Shown in pieces: positions 34,257-42,661 of a DNA stretch of 59,417 nucleotides. The notes below the pieces were generated by a model that was not told the DNA's origin, did not search any database, and worked only from the letters and a program-made list of their open reading frames with translations. Made by a program: the position numbers and the translations under genes. This DNA comes from Bacteroidota bacterium (lineage in GTDB: Bacteria > Bacteroidota > Ignavibacteria > Kryptoniales > JAKASW01), in contig JAJZNW010000141.1 of assembly GCA_021811615.1 (NCBI GenBank), positions 1 through 59,417 of the forward strand, written 5' to 3'. Position 1 is the stretch's first letter. Each line of letters starts with the position of its first letter.

Positions 34257-36389
34257 TTAGTAGGCTGCCAATTCTTCGAGGACTTTCAGAATCTTCGCTT
34301 CACTGGGAAGTACCGCCTGTTCGAGAGGCGGGCAGTAAGGGACGGGGGAATCGTTCGCCGTGATCCTGCGGATGGGAGCGTCGAGATATTCGAACGCCTT
34401 TTCCGCGACAATGCTTGAAAGCTCCGCGGCAAATCCGCTCGTCCTGGTGTCTTCACTGACTACGAGCACTCTGTTCGTCTTTTTCAAACTCTGAATAATG
34501 CTCTCTTCGTCGAGAGGCACGAGTGTGCGCAGGTCGATGACTTCAACCTCTACACCGCGCTCCGCCATTTTCTTCGCGGCATTCAGCGCAAAGTAGACCA
34601 TCGCACCGTAAGTAATCACCGAGATATCCTTCCCTTCACGACGAACAGCCGCCTTTCCGAAAGGAACGAGATAATCCGCGTCAGGCTCCGGGCTCATCGC
34701 ATAGCTCTGGCGGTATAGTCCCTTGTGTTCCAGGAACATGACCGGATCTTCGAGCCTTATCGCAGTTTTCAGAAGACCCTTCGCATCGCCGGACGTGGAA
34801 GGATAAGCTATGTATAGTCCGGGACAATGGCTGAAGATGCTCTCGATATTCTGGCTGTGGTAGTGTCCACCGTGGATATAGCCGCCGACGGGAACCCTGA
34901 TCACCATGGCGCTGGACCAGTTATTGTTCGAGCGGTATCTCATCATGGCCACTTCGTTCCTGATCTGCATCATCGCTGGAAATATGTAATCGCCGAATTG
35001 GATTTCTACCACCGGTTTGAAGCCCCGGACCGCCGCACCGAACGCCGCGCCGATTATGCTCGCTTCGGCAAGCTGCGAGTTGAAAACTCTTTCGCGGCCG
35101 AATTTCGTCGAGAGCCCCTTCGTTGCGGTGAATACTCCTCCCTTCCTGTCCTCTACGTCTTCTCCCCAGACCATCACCCTGGGATCTCTCAGCATCTCCT
35201 CGTGAAGAGCATGGTTGATGGCATCCACCATCACGATCGGCTTGCCGGAAGGGATGCTTTTCTCGAACTCGAAACTCGAATACTTCGCCGGATCGGCGTA
35301 AACATGATCTGTTACGCTGGCAATGTCGGGCAGCGGGCGTGATTCCGCCCAATCCGCCGCATCGTCGACCCTTCTCTTCACTTCCTTCTGGATCGAATCG
35401 ACTTCATCGCTTGTCAAAATCTTCCCGCCGGTGAGAATATTCTCCATCACGCGGAGAGGATCCCTGGCATGGTCTCTCTCCAATTCATCCTTCGGACGAT
35501 ATTTCCTGTCGTCGTCTGAGGAGGAGTGCGAAAGAAGGCGGACGACATCTGCTACGATGACGCTCGGTCCGTCTCCCCGCCGGGCGCGCTCAATGGCTTC
35601 CTTTGAAACCGAATAACTCCTGATGAAATCCGTCCCGTCTACTTTGTACCTCGCCAGGTTGGCGTAGCCCTGTACGATCTCGTAAACGGATCCCCCTGCG
35701 GTCTGTTGCCATTCGGGAACACTGATCGCATAATGGTTGTCTTCGATACAGAACACCACTGGAAGTTTTTCGCGCGATGCCCAGTTGAGCGCTTCTGCAA
35801 ACTCGCCTTCGCTCGTCGCGCCCTCGCCCGAAGAAACGTAAACTACCTGTCCCTTATTTTCACGCACACATCCGAGCGCAGTACCGACAGCCTGCAAATA
35901 CTGAGTCCCTGTGGGACTCGACTGGGTCGGGACGTTCAGCGCAGGCTTGCCGTAGTGGCCCGGCATCTGCCTGCCCCCTGTCATTATGTCTTCGGCGCGG
36001 TGAAGCTGCGCGAGCATTATCTCTTCCGGGGTGAACCCGAGACCGATCGCGAACGCAAGCCCGCGGTAGTATGGATATGCCCAGTCGTGGCCGGGCTTTA
36101 GGTTCATGGCACAAGCCACCTGGACGGCTTCGTGTCCTGACCCTCCGATGTGAAAGAAGGCTTTCCCCTGTTTCAGCAGGGCGAGTTCTTTCTCGTCGAG
36201 CCTTCTTGCGAGGAGCATCAATTTATATGAAGAAACAAGCTGTTCATGAGTCAGAGGACCGGGAAACGCTTCAATGGTAAGGGTGTCTTTTCCGTTCGAG
36301 TGTCGGTTGCTGCCGGTGTTTGCGGCCTGCTTGGTCTCGTTGCCCGATTGGTTCTTATGTCCTTCCGGCTTAAGTGGAGGCATGTTCAT
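34257..36389 (-). CDS. Fused E1 alpha/beta 2-oxoacid (2-oxoisovalerate-type) dehydrogenase
   Basis: About 710 residues. The alpha-type thiamine-diphosphate domain comes first (FHIGGSGHEAVQVACAMNL, SSGEGATSEGEFAEALNWAS, EDNHYAISVPEWQQ) and the beta-type domain follows from about residue 385 (MVDAINHALHEEMLRDPRVMVWGEDVEDRKGGVFTATKGL), ending in a transketolase C domain. Such alpha/beta fusions are common in Bacteroidetes-Chlorobi relatives and are usually assigned to branched-chain 2-oxoacids. The start is ambiguous: ATG at 36389 or 36383 has GGAG/AGGATG upstream, and the frame is open to 36413; all overlap the end of lipB. It is likely coupled to lipB and works with the E2 encoded 12 bases downstream. 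Confidence 0.92.
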   Translation of the reverse strand: MNMPPLKPEGHKNQSGNETKQAANTGSNRHSNGKDTLTIEAFPGPLTHEQLVSSYKLMLLARRLDEKELALLKQGKAFFHIGGSGHEAVQVACAMNLKPGHDWAYPYYRGLAFAIGLGFTPEEIMLAQLHRAEDIMTGGRQMPGHYGKPALNVPTQSSPTGTQYLQAVGTALGCVRENKGQVVYVSSGEGATSEGEFAEALNWASREKLPVVFCIEDNHYAISVPEWQQTAGGSVYEIVQGYANLARYKVDGTDFIRSYSVSKEAIERARRGDGPSVIVADVVRLLSHSSSDDDRKYRPKDELERDHARDPLRVMENILTGGKILTSDEVDSIQKEVKRRVDDAADWAESRPLPDIASVTDHVYADPAKYSSFEFEKSIPSGKPIVMVDAINHALHEEMLRDPRVMVWGEDVEDRKGGVFTATKGLSTKFGRERVFNSQLAEASIIGAAFGAAVRGFKPVVEIQFGDYIFPAMMQIRNEVAMMRYRSNNNWSSAMVIRVPVGGYIHGGHYHSQNIESIFSHCPGLYIAYPSTSGDAKGLLKTAIRLEDPVMFLEHKGLYRQSYAMSPEPDADYLVPFGKAAVRREGKDISVITYGAMVYFALNAAKKMAERGVEVEVIDLRTLVPLDEESIIQSLKKTNRVLVVSEDTRTSGFAAELSSIVAEKAFEYLDAPIRRITANDSPVPYCPPLEQAVLPSEAKILKVLEELAAY

Positions 36390-37122
36390 TCTCCATCCTG
36401 CCTTCGCCTGCACGAAGCGGAGACCCCGTGAGCGATGGCTCTATATGATATCGTTCAATGAACTGTTCGAAGCTCGCGGGTTCTACCTCTGTTTGAAATA
36501 CTCCCGCAAGCTCTCGTGCTATCACTCCCTTGACGCCAGATACATCGATGGGACGTTCGAGGACCTGTGATAGCGACGTGACTCCTTTGTGAAAAATACC
36601 GCATGGTATGATCCGTCCGAAATAGGAAAGATCCGTGTTTACGTTGAATGCAAATCCGTGCATCGTAACCCAATGACTTACCTTGACTCCGATCGCGCAG
36701 ATTTTTTCCCCCGAAACCCAGACGCCGGTGTAATCAGGTTCCCTGTAGGACTCAACCGAATAGCGCTTCAGGGTCCTTATTATCACTTCTTCGAGATCGC
36801 GAAGGTACCTGTGTATGTCGCGGTAATATCCGTTGAGATCGATTATGGGATAGCAGACTATCTGTCCCGGACCGTGATAAGTAATGTCACCGCCGCGGTC
36901 GATCCTGAAGAGCGCTATCTCTTTTTCACGGAGTTCACTCTCGGAGGCGAGAAGATGATCGTCGCCCCCGGACTTGCCTATCGTGTAGGTGTTGTTATGC
37001 TCGGTGAAAATGAAGGTGTCCGGGATTTTTCCCTCGATTCTCTCCGCGAGGAGATACTTCTGAAGGTCCCAGGCGTACGCATAATCTGTCCTGCCTATGT
37101 CGATCAGTGTCGATCTCTTCAA
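36370..37122 (-). CDS. lipB: Octanoyltransferase LipB
   Basis: 250 residues. It transfers octanoate from acyl carrier protein to the lipoyl-domain Lys. The family motif RGGDITYHGPGQIVCYPIIDL is present, as is the catalytic region: the conserved Lys in KICAIGVKVSHWVTMHGFAFNVN and the Cys in IIPCGI. The last ~25 residues (after IERYHIEPSL) are a short extension overlapping the next gene start. It lies 6 bases after lpd. Together with LipA it provides a complete de novo lipoylation pathway inside the dehydrogenase operon. Confidence 0.95.
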   Translation of the reverse strand: MKRSTLIDIGRTDYAYAWDLQKYLLAERIEGKIPDTFIFTEHNNTYTIGKSGGDDHLLASESELREKEIALFRIDRGGDITYHGPGQIVCYPIIDLNGYYRDIHRYLRDLEEVIIRTLKRYSVESYREPDYTGVWVSGEKICAIGVKVSHWVTMHGFAFNVNTDLSYFGRIIPCGIFHKGVTSLSQVLERPIDVSGVKGVIARELAGVFQTEVEPASFEQFIERYHIEPSLTGSPLRAGEGRMENEHAST

Positions 37123-37128
37123 CTTCGC

Positions 37129-38535
37129 TCAAATATCTATTGCGTGACCGAGCGCGTCTTCCGCCGCTTCCATCACCGATTCGCTCAGCGTTGGGTGAGC
37201 GTGAACTGTCCGGATGATCTCGTGCGGCGTCGTCTCCAGCTTCTTGGCAACGCCCAGTTCTGCAATCAATTCCGTAGCGCCGTGCCCGATGATGTGCGCA
37301 CCGAGCAGCTCGCCGTATTTTGCGTCAAAAATGAGTTTCACGAAGCCGACAGCCTCGTTTGTTGCAATTGCTTTTCCATTAGCTGTGAACGGAAAGCGTC
37401 CAATCTTAGTTTCATATCCGAGCTCTTTTGCCTTTGCCTCGGTGAAGCCGATGCTTGCCACCTGGGGCTGGCAGTATGTGCACCCGGGTATGCTGTTGTA
37501 ATCGAGCACCTCTGTCTCGACGCCCGCGATTCCTTCAACACATCTGATGCCTTCCGCGGAAGCGACATGCGCCAGCCACGGGGCTCCAATCACATCTCCG
37601 ATCGCGTAGACAGCGGGAACGCCCGTCTTGTAGTCGGTCTTGTCCACTTTCACCCACGACTTCTCTGTCTGAACTCCTATCTGTTCCAGGCCGATGCCGT
37701 CCGAGTTACCCTGGATCCCGATTGCAACAAGCGCGATGTCTCCCTTAAGTGTCTGCGAACCTTTCTTGTTGGCGACCTTCACCTGCACACCGCTCCCGAC
37801 AGTGGCAGCGGACTCCACCTTCGTGTCGGTCATGATCTCGATTCCCTGCTTCTTGAACTCCCTTTCAAGCTGAGCGGTCACCTCGGCATCCTCGATGGGG
37901 AGTAAATTCGGCATCATCTCGATCAGGGTTACTTTAGAGCCGAACGCGTTGTAGAAATACGCGAACTCCGCACCGATCGCTCCCGCACCGATGATTATCA
38001 TTTCCTTCGGAATCGCCTCAAGGATCATGGCCTCGGTGCTCGTTATCACTTTCTTCCTGTCGATCTTGATGCCCGGTAGTTCTCGCGGACGTGCTCCAGT
38101 GGAAATTATGATATTCTTCCCCTCGACCTGCGCTACTTCTTTTCCGTACGAGTCGAGTACCGACAATTTGTTATTTGAAATGAACTTTCCGAACCCGCTT
38201 ACTTTCTCGATCTTATTCTTTTTGAACAAATATTCGACGCCGTTTGAAAGCCTGTTCGCGGCATCCCGGCTGCGTTTGATGACCTTCTTGAAATCTACCA
38301 CCAGATTATCGTAGCTGATACCGTACTCTTTCGATTCTTTAAAATTCCACATCACCTCTGCGCTCTTCAGGAGTGCCTTCGACGGGATACATCCCCAGTT
38401 CAGGCATATGCCTCCAAGTTTGTCGCGCTCGACACAGCCGACCTTCATTCCTAGTTGCGCAGCTCTGATAGCGGCAACATAACCACCTGGACCGCCGCCG
38501 AGAACCACAAGATCATATTTTTTTAGTTCAGCCAT
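37129..38535 (-). CDS. lpdA: Dihydrolipoyl dehydrogenase (E3)
   Basis: 468 residues, the expected length. FAD-binding motif VLGGGPGGYVAAIRAAQLG (11-29), redox-active disulfide Cys44/Cys49 in GGICLNWGCIPSKA, NAD-binding motif IIGAGAIGAEFAYFYNAFG, and the C-terminal His447/Glu452 pair in HAHPTLSESVMEAAED of the dimer partner active site. It reoxidises dihydrolipoyl groups on both E2 proteins encoded downstream. A strong ribosome site (CAGGAGAG) precedes the ATG. It is the first gene of the operon; a small hairpin lies 29 bases upstream of the start. Confidence 0.96.
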   Translation of the reverse strand: MAELKKYDLVVLGGGPGGYVAAIRAAQLGMKVGCVERDKLGGICLNWGCIPSKALLKSAEVMWNFKESKEYGISYDNLVVDFKKVIKRSRDAANRLSNGVEYLFKKNKIEKVSGFGKFISNNKLSVLDSYGKEVAQVEGKNIIISTGARPRELPGIKIDRKKVITSTEAMILEAIPKEMIIIGAGAIGAEFAYFYNAFGSKVTLIEMMPNLLPIEDAEVTAQLEREFKKQGIEIMTDTKVESAATVGSGVQVKVANKKGSQTLKGDIALVAIGIQGNSDGIGLEQIGVQTEKSWVKVDKTDYKTGVPAVYAIGDVIGAPWLAHVASAEGIRCVEGIAGVETEVLDYNSIPGCTYCQPQVASIGFTEAKAKELGYETKIGRFPFTANGKAIATNEAVGFVKLIFDAKYGELLGAHIIGHGATELIAELGVAKKLETTPHEIIRTVHAHPTLSESVMEAAEDALGHAIDI

Positions 38536-38846
38536 TTTCTCTCCTGAGACTTTTGGAAGAGCTCACCGTGTTACGGTGTGCCCGGATAGAAAAAGAATTC
38601 TTAAGAAGTTTGGTCCTTAGGAACCTCTTTCCAGAGTATTTTCGATTGAATTCACTGTAACTGCTAAAAAATATAACAGAAATAGGCACTTTAAATCAAA
38701 TTCGGAGCTCTGGCATTTCATCCGACTCTGGTCACCGCGATTGAACTTTGACTAAACAAATAATGTTTACTTTCTCAACAGGTCGGCGAGAACTACCTTT
38801 CACGACATTCGATTAACTATTTGATCATAAACCAAAGAAGTTTTCA
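38536..38846. promoter_or_regulatory. Divergent promoter region between lpdA operon and clc
   Basis: About 310 bases between two divergent starts; it must hold both promoters. A perfect 6-bp hairpin CACCGT-GTT-ACGGTG (38564-38578) lies in the presumed lpdA leader. Another short dyad, AAACA-aataa-TGTTT (about 38755-38769), lies in AT-rich sequence and is a candidate operator. No clear terminator or riboswitch is recognised. Confidence 0.5.
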
Positions 38847-40685
38847 ATGTTCATAGAGGACTCAATAAATCAGGACTCCGGATCCAGACTCTTGTACATT
38901 TCCCTTCTGGCCGCGGCGATCGGAATAGGTACCGGTCTTATCATGTACGTCCTGTACCATCTTATAGCGCTCATAACGAACCTTGTATTCTACCACAAGG
39001 TTTCTTTCCTCTTTGTAAGTGAAGTGAACACCCGTATCGGCGTCCTGGCGGTACTGATGCCTGTCGTGGGAGGCATCCTTGTCGGATTCATGTCGAAATA
39101 CGGAACGTCGGAAATACAGGGACACGGACTCCCCGAGGCGCTTGAGGCGGTAATCTCGAAGGAAAGTAAGATCTCCGGGAAGGTGGCTTTGTGGAAACCG
39201 CTCTCGGCAGCAATTGTAATCGGTACCGGTGGACCTTTCGGCGCCGAAGGCCCGATCATCCAGACCGGTGGCGCGGTGGGCTCCTTCATCGGCCAGCTTA
39301 TGAAAACTACCGAATCGGAAAGGAGGATTCTTCTTGCGTGCGGATCCGCTGCCGGTTTGGCTGCCACGTTCGGCACCCCGATTTCCGGAGTCATCATGGC
39401 GATCGAAATCCTTCTCTTCGAGTTTCGTACCAGGTCGTTCATTCCCCTTGTCATAGCAACGAGCCTGGCGACCACGGTCAGAAACGCGCTGATGCCATCG
39501 AACGTCATGTTTCCCATCGGGTCGATGAGATTCGGTCTCCCTGGGGATCTCCCATACTATATCGCCCTGGGGATCATTTGCGGACTTGTGGCTGTCTTTT
39601 TCATAAAGGTTCTCTATTGGACCGAGGATCAGTTTGAGAAGCTTCACCTCAGTCCATATGTCCTTCCCTCAATCGGTGCCCTGGGAGTTGGTGTACTCGG
39701 TTTTTTTGTTCCGAGGATTTTCGGACCGGGATACGACACGATCGGGGCGATACTACAGAATCAATTCGTCCTCTCCTTCCTCCTGGTAATCCTACTGTCT
39801 AAGTTTCTGGCGCTGATCCTTTCACTCGGTACCAGAACATCCGGCGGCCTTCTCGCCCCGGTCTTCATGATAGGAGCTGCGGTTGGCGGCGTCTTTGCGA
39901 TGCTTGTTAACCGTATAATCCCCGGAGCAAACCTTTCACCCGGGGCCTTTGCGCTTGTCGGCATGGGTGCAGTCTTCGGCGCTTCGGTGAGGTCCACTTT
40001 TGCATTCATCATATTCCCCCTTGAAATAACGCACAATTTCAATTCTGTACTCCCTCTAATGATCGTCGGAGTGGTCGCATCGGGCGTAGCATACGTGCTT
40101 TACAGGAACTCAGTCGTGACCGAGAAACTTGCGCGGCGAGGATTCCTGATACCGCAGGATTATGAAGCCGACATTTTCAAACGGGTCCCCGTGTCGGAGG
40201 TGATGGATCCCGTCGTTCCCACTGTCAACTCTGATTTGAAGGTTCGCGAGCTTTGGGAGAGGATTCAGCGCGGCGATGCGGAAGCGAGCCGTCATCAGGC
40301 TCTTCCGATCGTGGATGAGAAGGGACAGCTTGTCGGGATCATAACCCACGGAGATGCGCGGAGGGCCGTTGAAAAAGGTGACGCCGAGTGCACAGTCCTC
40401 CAGGCGGGGAGCAAGGAACTGGTCCTGGCCTTTGCAGGCGAGTCGCTATATGAAGCCGTCGTAAGAATGCTGAAGCACGACATCGGGCGGCTTCCGGTCG
40501 TCAGGAGGGACGATGTCCACAAAGTCATCGGGTATCTGGGAAGGACACAGGCCATTTCCGCGCGTTTGAAGAAACTCGCGGAGGACGGGATCATTCCGCA
40601 CGAAGTCGCGGAAGAACGCCTCAACAGGAACAAAAGACCGGGAAACGGAGAATTCGCCGTTCACAAACAGGGTGGAGATAACTGA
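38847..40685 (+). CDS. ClC-family chloride channel/antiporter with C-terminal CBS pair
   Basis: 612 residues. The ClC membrane domain (about 18-425, ten or more helices) has the anion-filter motifs: GHGLPEAL (GSGIP-type; Ser is replaced by His), GGPFGAEGPIIQTGG (G[K/R]EGP-type with the gating Glu; Ala replaces the Lys/Arg), and GGLLAPVFMIGAAVGG. A cytoplasmic CBS pair follows (about 440-575, PVSEVMDPVVPTVNSDLKVREL and VVRMLKHDIGRLPVVRRDD), a nucleotide-sensing module. It may exchange chloride for protons or conduct passively. The tail after 590 is polar. Transcribed away from lpdA; a tail-to-tail histidine kinase follows. Confidence 0.93.
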   Translation: MFIEDSINQDSGSRLLYISLLAAAIGIGTGLIMYVLYHLIALITNLVFYHKVSFLFVSEVNTRIGVLAVLMPVVGGILVGFMSKYGTSEIQGHGLPEALEAVISKESKISGKVALWKPLSAAIVIGTGGPFGAEGPIIQTGGAVGSFIGQLMKTTESERRILLACGSAAGLAATFGTPISGVIMAIEILLFEFRTRSFIPLVIATSLATTVRNALMPSNVMFPIGSMRFGLPGDLPYYIALGIICGLVAVFFIKVLYWTEDQFEKLHLSPYVLPSIGALGVGVLGFFVPRIFGPGYDTIGAILQNQFVLSFLLVILLSKFLALILSLGTRTSGGLLAPVFMIGAAVGGVFAMLVNRIIPGANLSPGAFALVGMGAVFGASVRSTFAFIIFPLEITHNFNSVLPLMIVGVVASGVAYVLYRNSVVTEKLARRGFLIPQDYEADIFKRVPVSEVMDPVVPTVNSDLKVRELWERIQRGDAEASRHQALPIVDEKGQLVGIITHGDARRAVEKGDAECTVLQAGSKELVLAFAGESLYEAVVRMLKHDIGRLPVVRRDDVHKVIGYLGRTQAISARLKKLAEDGIIPHEVAEERLNRNKRPGNGEFAVHKQGGDN

Positions 40686-40721
40686 CCTGAGAGGAAGCGC
40701 GGCCCATCGGCGGGGCTAACT

Positions 40722-41924
40722 TCACTCCACAACTTTCAACCTTATCCGGAATGTCGATCCTTTGCCGGGCTTGCTGTCTTTAAGGTATATTTGTCCTTCA
40801 TGGTACGACTCGATTATGCGCCTTGCGAGACTCAGGCCGAGTCCCCACCCTCTCTTCTTTGTCGAGTACCCGGGCCGGAATATGTCTCGGCGGAATTTCA
40901 TGTCTATCCCTTTCCCGGTATCTGAGACATCTATGGCAAGATACTGCTCGTCCCGCGATAGGTTGACGACTATCTTCCCATTCTTATCTTCGATCGCGTC
41001 CAGGGCGTTCTTTATCAGGTTCTCGATCACCCATTCGAAAAGCTCGGCGTTGAACATGGCACATAATGTCCTGTCGCCGGTAAGGACAAGGTCGACCTTC
41101 TTTCCTGTCTGTGGGATCCGCTTCCCGAAGTAGGCGAAGACGTTTTCTACGATATCGCTTGCCCTCATCTTGCGCAATTCAGGGAGCGAACCGATCTTGG
41201 AAAACCGCATCGCGACTTTGTTCAGCCTTCCGATGTCCTGTTCCATATCGCCGATGATCTCGTTCTTGCGCTCGACGTCCATGTCGGATTTCAGGATTTC
41301 CATCCATCCCATCAGGCTCGAGAGCGGGGTCCCGAGCTGGTGCGCGGTCTCTCTCGCCATCCCGACCCAGATGTTTGACTGCTCGCTTCTCTTCAAATAG
41401 CTGAATGCGATATAGCCGATAAGAATGAAGAGCGCGGCTATCCCGAACTCGACATACGGCACCACCCTCAGTTGAGTCACCATCCCCGATTCACCGTAAT
41501 GGACATAGTTCAGCACCACATTTCCGAGCGAAACCTTGATCGGCCGATTCTCCTTGTCCATTTCCTTGATTAGTCCTACAAGGTATTTATGCTGGCGCTC
41601 CAGCGACATCGTAGTGTCCAGATTGATATTCCTAATGCTGCGCGAGTAAGGCTGAAGGGGCTCGTTGTGCCTGTCGGTAAGTATCATCGGAAAGTCTATC
41701 GACCCGAGAACGTCGTCGAAAATGAAGCTGTAGTCCTGGGACGTCGACTCATCGCTCGCAAGGTATTGGAGTGATTCGGCGTACAGGTGTGCAGTGTGTT
41801 TTTCACGCACAATCAACTTGCGAACGATCGATTGAGTATAGAACAGCGTTCCCGCCGCGATGAGTATCGCGATTACCAGGAGACCTGCTTTAAGATTGAC
41901 CGATGAAGGATTCGATGAAGGCAT
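40722..41924 (-). CDS. Membrane sensor histidine kinase
   Basis: 400 residues. TM1 (about 12-30), a periplasmic sensor of ~125 residues without a recognised fold, TM2 (about 157-177), then a HisKA region with the H-box GMARETAHQLGTPLSSLMGW, and a HATPase_c domain with N (ENLIKNALDAI), G1 (DVSDTGKGID) and G2 (GWGLGLSLARRIIESYHEG) boxes. There is no HAMP domain. No response regulator is adjacent, so it is an orphan in this window. The NifX-like gene lies 155 bases upstream on the same strand and may share its transcript. Confidence 0.92.
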   Translation of the reverse strand: MPSSNPSSVNLKAGLLVIAILIAAGTLFYTQSIVRKLIVREKHTAHLYAESLQYLASDESTSQDYSFIFDDVLGSIDFPMILTDRHNEPLQPYSRSIRNINLDTTMSLERQHKYLVGLIKEMDKENRPIKVSLGNVVLNYVHYGESGMVTQLRVVPYVEFGIAALFILIGYIAFSYLKRSEQSNIWVGMARETAHQLGTPLSSLMGWMEILKSDMDVERKNEIIGDMEQDIGRLNKVAMRFSKIGSLPELRKMRASDIVENVFAYFGKRIPQTGKKVDLVLTGDRTLCAMFNAELFEWVIENLIKNALDAIEDKNGKIVVNLSRDEQYLAIDVSDTGKGIDMKFRRDIFRPGYSTKKRGWGLGLSLARRIIESYHEGQIYLKDSKPGKGSTFRIRLKVVE

Positions 41925-42079
41925 CTTTCATGAGTATAATCCCGTGAGATGGGAGTTTCAAGAGAAACCAGATGACGATCGGATTGAGTCCGCGTCGGAA
42001 GTGCAGAGGATAGAACTCGGAGACTTGGCGTCGTCCATGAAGCAGGGATCGTCGATCGTGCGACCCGGCGATCCAAACA

Positions 42080-42418
42080 TCAATCTCTAACGGTCGGAGC
42101 GGTCGCAATCAGAAGCTGCCGCTTCAATGCCATCTCGACTGCCCTTCTGCCGCTTATCGGCGGTGCGACGCCCACTTTCATATTGCTCAGACCTGCCGCA
42201 ACGAATGAGCCTGGATCGATGTTCCCGCAAATCAAAGTGCGTGCACCGGACTCAGCTGCTTTCTTGAGGACGTATGAAGAATCGGTTTCTATCGTATTGG
42301 ATATTATTTCAAAATGATCCAGCCAGTCGTCGTAAAACAAGTAGTATGGTGCCTCGAGAAAATTCGGGCTCACACTGTCCTCGATACTCATTCCTTCGGA
42401 TGCGATAAGGTACTTCAC
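42080..42418 (-). CDS. NifB/NifX-type (dinitrogenase iron-molybdenum cofactor) domain protein
   Basis: 112 residues from a GTG start at 42418, chosen because AAGGAGG lies 7 bases upstream and the product then begins with the family strand VKYLIASEGMSIEDSVSPNF. The frame is open to 42445. The remainder matches COG1433-type proteins (ARTLICGNIDPGSFVAAGLSNMKVGVAPPISGRRAVEMAL). Such small proteins bind iron-sulfur or FeMo cofactor precursors in nitrogen fixers, but many occur without nitrogenase and have unknown roles. No nif gene is present here. It could carry a cluster or a metal as a sensor partner of the neighbouring kinase; that is inference. Confidence 0.78.
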   Translation of the reverse strand: MKYLIASEGMSIEDSVSPNFLEAPYYLFYDDWLDHFEIISNTIETDSSYVLKKAAESGARTLICGNIDPGSFVAAGLSNMKVGVAPPISGRRAVEMALKRQLLIATAPTVRD

Positions 42419-42620
42419 TATCTCCCTCCTTGAAAAATCACTCAAGGTAATTCGGTCATTGCCAATGCGGTCTTTCGGCTAAAGACGATTCCTCCAGCCT
42501 TATTATTCGGAACAAAATCCGGTTTCAGTATGGTTCGATTCCGATATTTCCGGGCGCTTTTTTTGTCGATCTGTCCCGTTGCAGTATAGTTCCGCCCTAT
42601 TTCCTTGATTGAGGGCGCTG

Positions 42621-42644
42621 AAATCACTAAATTTTAGGCGATTT
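42621..42644. promoter_or_regulatory. Extended dyad upstream of hrcA (not CIRCE)
   Basis: Inner palindrome CTAAA-T-TTTAG (42627-42637) is flanked by AAATC (42621-42625) and GATTT (42640-42644), giving a near-symmetric 24-base dyad that ends 17 bases before the hrcA start codon. It does not match the canonical CIRCE arms TTAGCACTC/GAGTGCTAA. It is a candidate operator for the heat-shock operon. Confidence 0.45.
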
Positions 42645-42661
42645 AGAGCATTCAAACGTTC

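Noticed and set aside
36589..37905. 438-codon open frame on the plus strand
   Set aside because: It is antisense to lpdA and lipB, which have complete active-site motifs; the antisense product matches no family and has no ribosome site.
42446..42661. CIRCE element upstream of hrcA
   Set aside because: No stretch matches TTAGCACTC-N9-GAGTGCTAA even with a few mismatches.
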